A stretch of 44,847 nucleotides of DNA, from the NCBI GenBank assembly GCA_016194445.1, contig JACQBP010000045.1:1-44847 (forward strand), read 5' to 3'. Under the pieces are notes generated by a model, which saw only the letters and a program-made list of their open reading frames with translations, did no database searches and had not been told where the DNA came from. Position 1 is the first letter of the stretch; each line of letters begins with the position of its first letter. Positions 13,869 through 23,065 of this stretch are shown here, one piece after another. Position numbers and translations under genes: made by a program. The stretch is from Candidatus Liptonbacteria bacterium. GTDB lineage: Bacteria; Patescibacteriota; Minisyncoccia; UBA6257; 2-01-FULL-56-20.

Positions 13869-14297
13869 CTACCTTTTGTCCAACTCCCTATTCACCAACC
13901 TATCCGCCCGCTTATTTTGTTCCCTCGGGATATGTTTAAACTCCACCTTCTTAAAATCCAACCTCAAATTCCAAACTTCAACAAATAGTGGCTGCAAATC
14001 CGGTTCTTTGATCTTATACTCCCCATTCAACTGCTTCACAATCAACTCCGAATCCATCCGCACCTCAACCTCCGCCTCCCCTGCCTTCTTGCCCCCCAAA
14101 AGCGCCTTGGCTTTTTTGAGAGCGAATACGAGCGCCAAATACTCCGCTTTGTTGTTTGTCATCTCTCCCAAATATTCTGAATACTCCTTGCTCCCCACCA
14201 CCACCCCCAAAGCCGCTGGTCCTGGGTTCCCCCTAGCGCCTCCGTCGGTATAAATTATCAATTTCTTATCTCCGAAAAGTTTGGCCGATCTAACCAT
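13869..14297 (-). CDS. Ribonuclease HI-family protein
   Basis: 142 residues with the RNase H fold. The four carboxylates are visible: Asp in IIYTDGGARGNPGPA, Glu in NNKAEYLAL, Asp in RMDSELIVKQLNG and Asp in NKRADRLVN. These proteins cleave RNA in RNA-DNA hybrids. The spacing resembles the short RnhA/YpdQ-like group rather than E. coli RNase HI. A basic stretch KKAKALLGGKKAGEAEVE replaces the usual handle. It overlaps the end of the DHH gene by 8 nt, so the two are translationally coupled. Confidence 0.88.
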   Translation of the reverse strand: MVRSAKLFGDKKLIIYTDGGARGNPGPAALGVVVGSKEYSEYLGEMTNNKAEYLALVFALKKAKALLGGKKAGEAEVEVRMDSELIVKQLNGEYKIKEPDLQPLFVEVWNLRLDFKKVEFKHIPREQNKRADRLVNRELDKR

Positions 14298-15234
14298 TTA
14301 AAACTTTAATTAATTCGTGAACGATTCGCATCGCCTCTCTCTTATTTTTGATCCCCGTAATCCCCGCCGCCCTCGCGTGTCCTCCCGCTTTGAATCCATA
14401 TCGCTCGCGCACTAATTTTCTCAAATCGTGCTTGTGTGATTTTGGCCTCCAGGGATTGGCCCCCACTGCCACCCGAAAAACTTTTCCGCTTTTTAAGAGC
14501 GTCACAATATAGCTCAAACTTGGCACTAAAAAGTGCGGCGCAAACCGCACTCTTTCCACTTCGCCCAAACTCAAATCAATAAAACAAACTTTATCAAAAA
14601 TTTGAAGATTTTTCCGATGATACTCCAAACTCTCCTTTATTTTCGCTAGAACATTTTTCACTACCGCCATCACCCTTCTATCTTTGGCCACTTTGACCAA
14701 ATCTTTTCGACTTAGCTCCTCAATCACCCACCGCACTGGATCACCCTTTTGAGATTTTTGATCAAGATAACTGTCAATCTGAAGCGCTGGCGCATTGAGT
14801 TCGATTGTATCTTTCGCCGACTTATATTTGGCCGCATCCACAATATCCGCCCACTTAACTAAATCTTTAATATACCTACTCGGCCTATATCCAAACTTCT
14901 TTACCAAAACATCGAAGACTAAATGGCAACAAGATTCGTATTTAAAATTCAAATTGAGATATTTTGTTCTCTTAAATTTCTTTTCCCAATCCGGTCGAAT
15001 AAAGGTTGATAAATGATGATCAAAAAAGAAAGCGGCTTTGGGGTGGTAGTAGAAATCAAAAATCACCACTGGATTTTTAGACCTTTTCACCATTCTGTCC
15101 CAGTTCGACCGAGCGTAATGATCCACCGCAAAATAATTAGCCACCGAATCGCCGCGCGATCGCAGATATTCCAAAAACACCGCCGATGAAACTCTCCCAT
15201 CAAAATCGTTGTGAAAATAAACGTCGTACTTCAT
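14290..15234 (-). CDS. DHH-family phosphoesterase
   Basis: 314 residues. Motif I is FHNDFDG (residues 7-13), followed by VVIFDF, then the DHH centre in FFFDHHLS and a C-terminal DHHA1-like GGHARAAGIT. This pattern fits the NrnA/pAp-phosphatase and oligoribonuclease group, which degrade nanoRNA or cyclic dinucleotide products with Mn2+. Lengths and motifs are complete. The start ATG overlaps the stop of pgk (ATGA), and the RNase HI-like gene overlaps its end, so pgk, DHH and RNase H form one tightly packed unit. Confidence 0.85.
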   Translation of the reverse strand: MKYDVYFHNDFDGRVSSAVFLEYLRSRGDSVANYFAVDHYARSNWDRMVKRSKNPVVIFDFYYHPKAAFFFDHHLSTFIRPDWEKKFKRTKYLNLNFKYESCCHLVFDVLVKKFGYRPSRYIKDLVKWADIVDAAKYKSAKDTIELNAPALQIDSYLDQKSQKGDPVRWVIEELSRKDLVKVAKDRRVMAVVKNVLAKIKESLEYHRKNLQIFDKVCFIDLSLGEVERVRFAPHFLVPSLSYIVTLLKSGKVFRVAVGANPWRPKSHKHDLRKLVRERYGFKAGGHARAAGITGIKNKREAMRIVHELIKVLNG

Positions 15235-16328
15235 TTTTTAGATTTTTCGAGAGCCTCTATCCCAGGAAGTTTTTCCCCCGCCAAAAATTCAAGCATCGCT
15301 CCCCCGCCAGTAGAGACAAAGCCAAACTTATTAAAAAATCCATACTCTCGCAAAAACATCACCGTCTCTCCCCCACCGGCCAAAGAAAAACATTTTTTAT
15401 TTGAAACTATGGCTCGCGCAACCGCCAAAGATCCCCTCTCAAATCCTTTCTTTTCAAAAAGCCCCATCGGCCCATTCCAAATCACCGTCCTAGCCTTGCT
15501 GATCTCCGCGGCAAAGAGCTTCTCGGTTCTCGGCCCAATATCCAGAATTCTTTTATTTTTTATATGGTAATCAATCGGCAAAACTAATTTTTTATATTTA
15601 AGGAGCGGCAGAAAAGCTTTCCGATTATCTTTTTCGGCCAGTGAGTCCCCAATATCCACTCCTTTAATCCAAAGCAAAGTGTTAGCCGGCTCTCCCCCAA
15701 CAATAAACCGATCCGCTTTTTTTCGGAAAAACTTCAAAATCCCCAACTTATCTCCCGCCTTACCTCCCCCTAAAACAATCAAGGTTGGTTTCTTAGGGTT
15801 GGCCACCACGTGCGAAAGATATTTAATCTCCCTCTCGAGCTGAAATCCGGCATAGGACGGCAAAAATTCTGTAATCGCGGCCACCGAAGTGTCGTTGCGG
15901 TGTGAAATCGGAAAACCTTCATTCACATAAAAATCTCCCAAATGGGCCAACTTTTTAGCCAACTCTCGGCTGTTTTGATATTCTCCCTTTAGAAATCGGA
16001 TATTCTCCAAAACAAAAACTGATCCGGGGTTGGCTTGGTCTAAAATTTTTTTGATATCACCGAACCGAAAATGAGGTATAAAACTTATTTTTTTGCCGAG
16101 CAGCCGAGCTAATTTTTGAGAATCTTTTCGTAAACTGAACTTCTTTTCAAACCCCTTAGGCCTACCCCTGTGGCTCAGAGCTAAAACCTTACACTTTCTT
16201 TTTAACAAAAACTTTAGAGTCGGAATTGCCGTCTCCATCCGCCAAGTGTCTTCCGTATTGAAATCCAACCGTACAACTGCCGTGCTCCCCAACCTTTTCT
16301 TACCTACTTTACTTAAATATCTAATCAT
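15231..16328 (-). CDS. pgk: Phosphoglycerate kinase, divergent
   Basis: 365 residues against about 390-400. It has VVRLDFNT (normally RVDFNVP), ALSHRGRPKG, VLENIRF, GGGKAGDKLGIL in place of GGAKVSDK, WNGPMGLFE and SLAGGGETVMF for the GGGD nucleotide motif. The DAFGAAHRAHAS loop is replaced by NEGFPISHRNDTS, a notable departure in the substrate-binding region. It should make ATP and 3-phosphoglycerate from 1,3-bisphosphoglycerate. The surrounding genes are not glycolytic. ATGA overlap with the DHH gene downstream. Confidence 0.92.
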   Translation of the reverse strand: MIRYLSKVGKKRLGSTAVVRLDFNTEDTWRMETAIPTLKFLLKRKCKVLALSHRGRPKGFEKKFSLRKDSQKLARLLGKKISFIPHFRFGDIKKILDQANPGSVFVLENIRFLKGEYQNSRELAKKLAHLGDFYVNEGFPISHRNDTSVAAITEFLPSYAGFQLEREIKYLSHVVANPKKPTLIVLGGGKAGDKLGILKFFRKKADRFIVGGEPANTLLWIKGVDIGDSLAEKDNRKAFLPLLKYKKLVLPIDYHIKNKRILDIGPRTEKLFAAEISKARTVIWNGPMGLFEKKGFERGSLAVARAIVSNKKCFSLAGGGETVMFLREYGFFNKFGFVSTGGGAMLEFLAGEKLPGIEALEKSKK

Positions 16329-16422
16329 TCTCTTACTCTTATAAATTCGCGTTATTGAAATAGATTCGTATATTCGTGATTACTCAAAAAATCTAATCAT
16401 TCTGAAAGCCTTTCCATTATAA

Positions 16423-16464
16423 CAAAAAAAGTGTGCCCCCGCATCTCAACGAGATGCGGGGGCA
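16423..16464 (-). terminator. Terminator of the DUF218 gene
   Basis: TGCCCCCGCATCTC and its complement form a 14-bp stem around a 3-nt loop, followed by a run of seven T on the minus strand. Confidence 0.92.
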
Positions 16465-16470
16465 ATTCAG

Positions 16471-17034
16471 TCATATCGGAGGCAATTCCGAAGTAGGTTT
16501 TTCGAGCCACGCTCGATTTCGTCTGCACCACCAGCGGGCCTGCCACAAAGTCTTCAGACAAATTGCCCCCACTTCGCGGATCGAAGAAAAAATCAGGTTC
16601 TCGGTGTGCCAAACTCCTGCAACCTTGATTGGCTTCCGAAAACCGTTCCGTTGAAGAAACCGAACAATCATCGCCACCCTCGGCGCATGATACCAAGAAG
16701 TAACTATGACGATTGAGTTGAACTCATTCTTCGACCCCACCAGACGGATTATCTCAACGACGTCCCGAAAAGTGTCACTGCTTTCGGCCCAATCACTGAT
16801 AATCAGTCTGGATTCGTCAGGAACTAATCCTTCCCCAAGCATAACCCACTTAATATGCTCGGCGTGGATCTCTCTTCCATTCGGAGGTTTCCCTCCGGTA
16901 AGCACGAGCGACACTTGGTCGTTCCCTCGAGCAAGATCAACTGCGAAATGAATCCGGTACCACTCGTGCACACCAACTCGATCCCCTTCGACCCAACAAG
17001 CCAAAGGGCAAACCGCGGTTTTCCCGAGTTCCAA
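16471..17034 (-). CDS. YdcF/DUF218-family protein
   Basis: 187 residues with the DUF218 series: VLTGGKPPNG, a helix with Glu and Arg near DESRLIISDWAESSDTFRDVV and IVTSWYHAPRVAMIVRFL. Family members (SanA, ElyC, YdcF) are linked to envelope and peptidoglycan precursor metabolism, but the reaction is not settled. The C-terminus is basic and Trp-rich. The start is TTG at 17034, chosen because AGGAGGT lies 8 nt upstream. It has a consensus promoter and a strong terminator, so it is a self-contained unit, and its codon use is less A/T-rich than that of the neighbours. Confidence 0.82.
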   Translation of the reverse strand: MELGKTAVCPLACWVEGDRVGVHEWYRIHFAVDLARGNDQVSLVLTGGKPPNGREIHAEHIKWVMLGEGLVPDESRLIISDWAESSDTFRDVVEIIRLVGSKNEFNSIVIVTSWYHAPRVAMIVRFLQRNGFRKPIKVAGVWHTENLIFSSIREVGAICLKTLWQARWWCRRNRAWLEKPTSELPPI

Positions 17035-17091
17035 TCCCGATCACCTCCTTGTGGTTGGTTTGGTAAAGCAACGACTCAAAAAGCCAACCTA

Positions 17092-17120
17092 ATGATAATA
17101 CGAAATCAAGTAATTGTCAA
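17092..17120 (-). promoter_or_regulatory. Promoter of the DUF218 gene
   Basis: TTGACA (17115-17120) and TATCAT (17092-17097), 17 nt apart on the minus strand. Confidence 0.75.
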
Positions 17121-17150
17121 ATCAAACATAAACTGCTCAAAAAGCAAAGC

Positions 17151-17286
17151 GCAAATAAGATATTTCTTTTGCGCGGCTCGGAGGCCGAGCGGGCAGGGTT
17201 CGAGCGTAGCGAGAGAGCGAGGCCGGAGCGCCAGCGAAAGTTCTCGCTGGGAACTTGAGCGGTAGCCAAAGGAATATCTTATTTGC
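17151..17286. repeat. Structured repeat element copy E2
   Basis: The closing stem GCAAATAAGATATTTCTTTT (17151-17170) pairs with 17267-17286 apart from two positions. The core is almost identical to E1, but the middle hairpin is TTCGAGCG with CGAGAG-type pairing instead of GTCCCGCC/GGCGGGAC. It ends 8 nt from the stop codon of the ATPase gene. Confidence 0.85.
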
Positions 17287-17294
17287 ACCGCACC

Positions 17295-19670
17295 TCACTC
17301 CCTCAACCTCCGATAAATTTCCTTTTCTATCTCCTGCCGGTCAGCCCCGTATTTCAGTCTCGAATACTCCTTAAGTTTATAGGCCGCCTCGGCGTTTCCC
17401 TTCTCGACCGGCAAAGTCTTGATATTAAAAGGCTTTGAGGTTTCACCGTTTATCAAAATTTTCGCGTAAGCGTTGAAATTGTCGATATTGACCAAATCGC
17501 TCCGGTCAAAAGTCGGCTCGAACTGCTTGAGTAAAAATTCCGCGTCCTGCACCCCCACCCGAAAAACAATCTGACTGCCAACGTTGCCAAAAACCGCGTC
17601 TCTAATTTTTTCTGTGAGTTGCGCGATAAACTGGTGCGCCATCGTGAGACTCAACCGATATTTCCTGGCTTCCGAAAGAATGGTGGAAATCGATTCGGTT
17701 GTAAAATTCTGGAATTCATCAATGTATAAATTAAAATCTCTCCTCTTCGATGCATCGGGAATATCCACCCGAGAGAGCGCCGCCATCAGCATTTTCCCTG
17801 TAAAAACCATCCCCAAAAGTCCCGCGTTAATATCCCCAATCCTGCCTTTTGAAAGATTAATGAGTATGATCTTCCCCTCATCCATCGCTTGCCGAAAATT
17901 AAACGCGGACTTCGCCTGCCCAATAATCGGCCGCATGTAGTCATTCGAAATAAAATTATTAAACTTCGAAGTGATGTAAGGCGTCATATTCGCAAGCGAC
18001 GCCTCCCCGCCGGCCTTAATGGCCTCTTTTTCCCAAAAATCAATCACCACTGGATTCTGAATTCTAGCCAGTTTCCGTTTACGATATTCTGTGTCCGTAA
18101 ATATTCTAGGCACTTCGATTAAAGTCGCCGGTTCGTTCGGCAAGTCTTCCATCAAAAGCAGAAGCGCGTTGCGCATATACTGCTCAAACATCGGCCCCAT
18201 TGTCTCCTGCGAAAACAGTTTATTAAAAATGCTCTGCATCTCATTTACGATAAAAGTTTTCTCTTCCGGCCGGCCAAAATTGTAATCGAGCATGTTGAGT
18301 CCCAGTGGCCGATCTAAATCCGCTGGATCAAAATAAATCACGTCCTCCATTCTCTCCGGCGGAATCTGGCCCAAAACTTCCTCCACCAAATCCCCGTGAG
18401 GATCAATCATCGCCACTCCAAAACCCCGCGTGATGTCGTGAATCAACATGTTGGTCATCAGGGTCGATTTCCCGGTTCCAGTTTGACCGATAATATAAAT
18501 ATGCCGCCGGCGGTCCTCTTCGGTGATATAAACCGGTTCGTACTCGCCGCGGAAACTGGTCCGGCCAATCAAAATTCCAGTCGCCGGCAAATTCGCTGGC
18601 GGCGGCGCTTCCTTGGACTTCAGCCACTTCACTTTCGGCGCCTCGGTGGTCGCGCTCGGCAAATGGAAAAAGCTCGCGATCTCCTCGCTGTTTAAAACCA
18701 TGGCCTGTTTGTTCTCGAAATTCCGGAAGCTAAAATCGTAAACCAAACCCTTAGAATTCTTGGGCTTTGCCACCTTAAATTCATTCCTCCTTGGAGCGCC
18801 AAATTGAGCCAAACCCGCCAAAAATCCATCCAAAATATCGCTGGCCTGAAAAGGAGTCGCCGCCGAAGTGACCAGTCGCAAGTTAACTTTAAAAAGCGGC
18901 TTGGAGATTTTAGCCTCAAGTGCCTTCACGCCTTCTTCGTCCACCACCTTCATCGCCTTATTCTCTTGTCTTTCCTCAAGTTTTTTCGGACTCAAGGCTT
19001 CGCTAATCATCTTGAAACCAAAACCGCTACCAAAAAGATTTTCCCAAGACTCCCCTTTCTTTAAATGCTCCACGAGATCGTAAACTCTTTTTTTGACATC
19101 TTGCCCCCCGGGTCGAATCAAAAGTTGAATCGCCGCTCCTTCGCCCACCTCGTTCACTTTGGAGAAACCGCCCACAATCGAAGAAAAAGAATCCGCTTCG
19201 AGCTCTCGATAAGTCCGGATCGGCAAAACTGAATCTTCTTTTTGCAAAACATAAGCCACGGCCACGGCGCCCTCCGGATTAAAAATGTTATAGTCCTGGT
19301 TGGCTGGCTCCACCACCGCTCCGCTCCAAAGCCCTTGAACCTGTTTCGCCGCCACCTCGCTCATGGTCTTAGGCACCGCCAAATAAAAATGAATTTCTTC
19401 GCCGATATGCGGCACCGCCGCCTCAAAGCCAAAAGTCTTCCTCATCGAACTCAAGTTGCTCACTAACTTCTCAAATTTGTTAATCTCTAATCGAAAATCT
19501 TTTTCCCGACCGCCCTCGCTCAGCATCTCTTCCCTAGGTATCTTGATCAAGAATAAACTCAAACCTAAAGCTGCGAGCACCGAACGCTTTCTTAAATATC
19601 GAAAAATAAAATAACCGCCCCCCACGACCGCTATTCCCAAAACACTTCCTAGGAAAAAGTTTAGGAACAT
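17295..19670 (-). CDS. VirB4/TraG-like conjugation-type ATPase with a membrane anchor
   Basis: 791 residues. The N-terminus has one hydrophobic helix (FLGSVLGIAVVGGGYFIF) followed by a basic stop-transfer region. Residues up to about 350 are a less conserved adaptor. The Walker A motif GQTGTGKST lies near residue 395, the Walker B LYIDEFQNF near 645, and the strand after it has SEARKYRLSLTMAHQ. This is the DUF87/TraM-recognition type of AAA+ pump used in type IV secretion and DNA transfer, and CPR genomes often carry it alone. A DNA or protein export role is inferred. The companion 139-aa gene lies 8 nt upstream. Confidence 0.85.
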   Translation of the reverse strand: MFLNFFLGSVLGIAVVGGGYFIFRYLRKRSVLAALGLSLFLIKIPREEMLSEGGREKDFRLEINKFEKLVSNLSSMRKTFGFEAAVPHIGEEIHFYLAVPKTMSEVAAKQVQGLWSGAVVEPANQDYNIFNPEGAVAVAYVLQKEDSVLPIRTYRELEADSFSSIVGGFSKVNEVGEGAAIQLLIRPGGQDVKKRVYDLVEHLKKGESWENLFGSGFGFKMISEALSPKKLEERQENKAMKVVDEEGVKALEAKISKPLFKVNLRLVTSAATPFQASDILDGFLAGLAQFGAPRRNEFKVAKPKNSKGLVYDFSFRNFENKQAMVLNSEEIASFFHLPSATTEAPKVKWLKSKEAPPPANLPATGILIGRTSFRGEYEPVYITEEDRRRHIYIIGQTGTGKSTLMTNMLIHDITRGFGVAMIDPHGDLVEEVLGQIPPERMEDVIYFDPADLDRPLGLNMLDYNFGRPEEKTFIVNEMQSIFNKLFSQETMGPMFEQYMRNALLLLMEDLPNEPATLIEVPRIFTDTEYRKRKLARIQNPVVIDFWEKEAIKAGGEASLANMTPYITSKFNNFISNDYMRPIIGQAKSAFNFRQAMDEGKIILINLSKGRIGDINAGLLGMVFTGKMLMAALSRVDIPDASKRRDFNLYIDEFQNFTTESISTILSEARKYRLSLTMAHQFIAQLTEKIRDAVFGNVGSQIVFRVGVQDAEFLLKQFEPTFDRSDLVNIDNFNAYAKILINGETSKPFNIKTLPVEKGNAEAAYKLKEYSRLKYGADRQEIEKEIYRRLRE

Positions 19671-19677
19671 AACTTGA

Positions 19678-20079
19678 TCATTTTAAAAGTCCTCTTCTTT
19701 TAAACTCATCGTAAAGTTTACCCGCCAAAGCGTCATGAAAAGTATCCAAAACAAAAGGACTCGACTGACTGGCTTCTTTGACCGCTTTCATCACCCCCTC
19801 GCTTAAAGCTTTCGAAATGAGATGTTCCACTTCAAGTTTAGCGGAAGGCGGAGCGCTCTCTGCATAATTTGGTAAGGCTCCAGCCGACTGATCATCTTGG
19901 ACTTTATTAGGAGCCGCGGGTGGTGGCGTACTCGCCTGGAGCGCCTTTTTCAAAAGCTCCCGCCCGCCCAAATTTAGGGTCTCGGCAGCCTTTTTTTGCT
20001 TCTCCACTTCTTCTTGAATCTGCCTTACTTCAGCCTCAAAATTCTCGTTTTTGAACTCTGGGGAAAACTGGTCTGGCAT
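19678..20079 (-). CDS. Accessory protein of the conjugation-type ATPase, unknown function
   Basis: 133 residues from ATG 20079. A TTG six codons upstream is open but has no site. The N-terminal half is a coiled-coil-like helix (EAEVRQIQEEVEKQKKAAETL), the middle is Pro/Ala-rich and the C-terminal 60 residues form a helical block ending in LYDEFKRRGLLK. It is soluble. It stands 8 nt upstream of the ATPase gene and is almost certainly co-expressed with it. No known domain. Confidence 0.65.
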   Translation of the reverse strand: MPDQFSPEFKNENFEAEVRQIQEEVEKQKKAAETLNLGGRELLKKALQASTPPPAAPNKVQDDQSAGALPNYAESAPPSAKLEVEHLISKALSEGVMKAVKEASQSSPFVLDTFHDALAGKLYDEFKRRGLLK

Positions 20080-20275
20080 AGCTTTAGAAATCCACAAGCT
20101 TGAAGTTTCTAACTACAGTATAATTACTTTGGGTTTGAAACCCGGAAACGATTAAGCTCGTGGCTTATTCTTTTTTTAATTATACCAAACATAGCTACGA
20201 AATACGAATTTGTACAAATATACAAATAAAAAAATCCGTATATTCGTAGGTCATTCGTAATCCGTAGAGTAATTC

Positions 20276-21898
20276 ATGACTAGATACATCTTCGTGGTCG
20301 GCGGCGTCATGTCCGGTATTGGCAAGGGCATTGCCACCGCTTCAATCGCCTCGCTTTTGGAAAACCGCGGCTACAACGTCACCGCCGTCAAAATCGATCC
20401 CTACATCAACGTTGACGCCGGCACCATGAACCCCATCGAACACGGGGAAGTTTTTGTGACCGAAGATGGCCTCGAATCCGATCAAGATCTCGGCAACTAC
20501 GAACGTTTTTTAAATAAAAACATTTATCGGACTAACTATATGACCACCGGGCTGGTCTACAAAACCGTCATCGAAGCCGAGCGCGCCTTGAAGTATGACG
20601 GCAAGTGTGTCGAAGTCGTGCCTCATATTCCCGAAGAAGTTATCCGCCGGATTAAACTCGCCGCCAAAAAATCCAAAGCGGATTTTGTTTTGGTAGAAAT
20701 CGGCGGCACGGTTGGCGAATACCAAAACATTTTATACCTCGAAGCCGCTCGGATGATGAAAATTGAAAACCCGAACGCCGTCATTTTTGTTTTAGTGAGT
20801 TACTTGCCTGTCCCCGGAAATTTGGGCGAAATGAAAACCAAACCCACTCAATACGCTGTCCGCACGTTAAATTCCGCCGGCCTCCAGCCCGACATCATCA
20901 TCGCGCGCTCTTCCGCCTCTCTCGACGAACCCCGCAAGAAAAAACTTTCCATTTTCTGCAACATCCCAGCCGAAAATATCGTCTCTGCCCCGGATGTCAA
21001 AAGCATCTACGAAGTTCCGATTAACTTCGAGCGTGAACAGCTCACCTTAAGAATTTTAAAAAAATTTGGGCTTCAAGCCAAAAGAAACGGCCACACCCCT
21101 TGGTCCAAACTCATTCAAAAAATCGCCCGCGCTAAAAAAGAAGTTAAAATCGGCATCGTTGGCAAATACTTCGACACTGGCAAGTTCACGCTCTCCGATT
21201 CCTACATCTCCGTGATCGAAGCCATCAAACACGCTTCCTGGGCTGAAGGCGCCATTCCTAAGATCGATTGGCTAAACGCTAAAGATTTTGAAACCAAACC
21301 AAACGCCGTCAAAAGTCTTTCTGGGTATGACGGCATTATCGTCCCCGGCGGCTTCGGTTCACGGGGTGTCGAAGGCAAAATCAAAGCCATTAAATACGCC
21401 CGCGAACACAAGATTCCCTACTTTGGCCTCTGCTACGGCATGCAACTCGCCACCGTCGAATTCGCCCGCGATGTCGCCGGTATGAAAAACGCCAATTCGA
21501 CTGAAATTAACCCCAAAACTCCGTATCCCATAATCGATATCCTCCCCGAACAAATCAAAAACCTCTCCGAAAAGAACCTCGGTGGCTCCATGCGCCTCGG
21601 CGCCTACAAATGCCGCCTGGTCAAAAACACCATTGCTTTAAAAGCTTATGGCAAACCGCTCATCAGCGAACGCCATCGCCATCGCTACGAAGTCAACAAC
21701 AAACTCCGCGACAAGCTGGAAAAATCCGGCCTCATTTTCTCCGGTCTGAATCCCGAAAAAAATTTAGTGGAAATTATTGAGTTAAAAAACCATCCCTTCT
21801 TCGTCGGCGTCCAATTCCATCCCGAGCTAAAGTCACGTCCCTTCGACCCGCACCCTTTGTTTTTAGAATTCATCAAAGCCGCTCTTAGAAAAAAATAG
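20276..21898 (+). CDS. pyrG: CTP synthase
   Basis: 540 residues, full length. The N-terminal synthase domain has the P-loop VVGGVMSGIGKGIATAS and KIDPYINVDAGTM. The C-terminal glutamine amidotransferase has GFGSRGVEGK, the nucleophile near residue 386 in GLCYGMQ (usually GLCLGMQ) and GVQFHPE with the His and Glu of the triad. It makes CTP from UTP with glutamine and ATP. The ATG at 20276 has only a weak purine stretch upstream. The leader contains ATTCGTA-type repeats also seen before pgk. Confidence 0.97.
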   Translation: MTRYIFVVGGVMSGIGKGIATASIASLLENRGYNVTAVKIDPYINVDAGTMNPIEHGEVFVTEDGLESDQDLGNYERFLNKNIYRTNYMTTGLVYKTVIEAERALKYDGKCVEVVPHIPEEVIRRIKLAAKKSKADFVLVEIGGTVGEYQNILYLEAARMMKIENPNAVIFVLVSYLPVPGNLGEMKTKPTQYAVRTLNSAGLQPDIIIARSSASLDEPRKKKLSIFCNIPAENIVSAPDVKSIYEVPINFEREQLTLRILKKFGLQAKRNGHTPWSKLIQKIARAKKEVKIGIVGKYFDTGKFTLSDSYISVIEAIKHASWAEGAIPKIDWLNAKDFETKPNAVKSLSGYDGIIVPGGFGSRGVEGKIKAIKYAREHKIPYFGLCYGMQLATVEFARDVAGMKNANSTEINPKTPYPIIDILPEQIKNLSEKNLGGSMRLGAYKCRLVKNTIALKAYGKPLISERHRHRYEVNNKLRDKLEKSGLIFSGLNPEKNLVEIIELKNHPFFVGVQFHPELKSRPFDPHPLFLEFIKAALRKK

Positions 21899-22106
21899 AG
21901 GGGCGGTTCGGCATCCCAAACCTCTCCCCTCATGTTTCCCCTTATCGAAGCTTTCCCGTAGAGTCTCCTACCCCATGAAACCAATTTAGGAGTCCCTGTC
22001 TAGCTCTTTCGCGAGGAAACTAAGAAAGTTTATCACTCTCAAAAATAAACCGCAAGATTATTGAAAAAAATCTAAGTTGGAGCAATTTATTCAAAACGTC
22101 CGCGAG
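21899..22106. other. Intergenic stretch after pyrG
   Basis: A GC-containing hairpin (GAGGGG with CTCCCCTC) begins inside the pyrG stop codon. The rest, up to the terminator of the 124-aa gene, shows no gene. Confidence 0.4.
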
Positions 22107-22147
22107 GAAAACAAAAACCCGCCGTTCGCATTTCGCTACTAGGCGGG
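22107..22147 (-). terminator. Terminator of the 124-aa gene
   Basis: CCCGCC with GGCGGG and an 18-nt loop, followed by TTTTTGTTTT on the minus strand. Confidence 0.78.
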
Positions 22148-22172
22148 GAACTACTGTGAGTGTCGTTCACTT

Positions 22173-22547
22173 CTAACACCCTTTAGACTCACGAGAAGCT
22201 TGAACGGCTCGGAGATCCTTCATGAGATTCCGCACTTCTCGTCGCAAATCACCGAGTTGGACATATACAGCTTGAAGTCTGCTGATATGTAATTCTTTCA
22301 CTGGATTCTTCTGCTGCTCCGGTTGTGAGTTAAGAATATCAAGCGCACAGAGAACCCTGAATCTGGTTTCCGTTTTACCCTCACCCCGCAACCAACGATA
22401 CACCGTGACGCGGCTAAGATGGTAAAACATCGGATAGTTCCTAAGCACTCGAGTGATAGCATCCCAGGAGCCGTACTGCCTAAGAGCAGCTTCTAGTTGC
22501 TCTTTCACATCTACTAATGGTTTAGGAATGGACCTTTCTCGCTTCAT
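22173..22547 (-). CDS. Small HTH-like protein
   Basis: 124 residues. The first 60 look like a helix-turn-helix: YGSWDAITRVLRNYP, then FYHLSRVTVYRWLRGEGKTE, where RVTVYRWLRG resembles a recognition helix. The rest is a basic, coiled helix (RLQAVYVQLGDLRREVRNLMKDLR). It could be a DNA-binding regulator, with no target evident. The upstream GAGGGG/AAAGGG stretch may act as a ribosome-binding site. A good promoter (TTGACG, 17, TATAGG) and a terminator make it a single-gene unit. Confidence 0.6.
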   Translation of the reverse strand: MKRERSIPKPLVDVKEQLEAALRQYGSWDAITRVLRNYPMFYHLSRVTVYRWLRGEGKTETRFRVLCALDILNSQPEQQKNPVKELHISRLQAVYVQLGDLRREVRNLMKDLRAVQASRESKGC

Positions 22548-22593
22548 ACCCTTTCCCCTCTCGTTTAAAAGACCTACATAGTGAACTACTTAT

Positions 22594-22622
22594 CCTATAG
22601 CACTACTTGAACTCAGCGTCAA
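22594..22622 (-). promoter_or_regulatory. Promoter of the 124-aa gene
   Basis: TTGACG (22617-22622) and TATAGG (22594-22599), 17 nt apart on the minus strand. Confidence 0.65.
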
Positions 22623-22654
22623 GCAAAACTGGAGAATTCTCACTTCGAAAGTGC

Positions 22655-22692
22655 GGCTAAAAAAGAAGCCGCCACTAGGATTAAGTGACGGC
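22655..22692 (-). terminator. Terminator of the 76-aa gene
   Basis: On the minus strand GCCGTCACT and AGTGGCGGC pair apart from one position, followed by TTCTTTTTT. Confidence 0.82.
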
Positions 22693-22725
22693 GACTGTAA
22701 GACCGGCGAGGTTCTTTCTTGTTTA

Positions 22726-22956
22726 TTAGGCTGGTAATACGACTCCCACCAGCGTAATAACGACCACACCGAGCAACCACAGACATGCAGGCTTGAGAAG
22801 TTTCCAGTTGGCTTGGTCGTCCAGGTCACAACCGTTGCAGGCATAATATCCGGTTGCGCCCACGAAGAATATGATCAACCTGAGCGCGGCCATCACGCCG
22901 CAAACCAGCCAAGCCATCCCAAGCAACTGCGTAGCAAGAGAAAATGGCTCATCCAT
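22726..22956 (-). CDS. Small membrane protein with a strong ribosome-binding site
   Basis: 76 residues from ATG 22956, which has GGAGG 8 nt upstream. Upstream in-frame codons are open, but the leader holds a promoter, so the longer reading is rejected. Two long helices (LLGMAWLVCGVMAALRLIIFF and ACLWLLGVVVITLVGVVL) flank a small polar loop with two cysteines (ACNGC). No known family. It has its own promoter and terminator, like the other SD-led small genes. Confidence 0.7.
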   Translation of the reverse strand: MDEPFSLATQLLGMAWLVCGVMAALRLIIFFVGATGYYACNGCDLDDQANWKLLKPACLWLLGVVVITLVGVVLPA

Positions 22957-23014
22957 GTAACTAGCCTCCGCTTTGGGGTTTAACCTACCGAAAACCAGCT
23001 TTGTGCTGTTTAGA

Positions 23015-23042
23015 GTTATACCAAAATCAAGCCAAAAAGCAA
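23015..23042 (-). promoter_or_regulatory. Promoter of the 76-aa gene
   Basis: TTGCTT (23037-23042) and TATAAC (23015-23020), 16 nt apart on the minus strand. Confidence 0.65.
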
Positions 23043-23065
23043 GGCTAGGGACCATAGTAACTTTT

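Noticed and set aside
22590-22844. 84-codon minus-strand frame
   Set aside because: It overlaps the 76-aa membrane gene and its terminator in another frame. The 76-aa reading has the ribosome-binding site.
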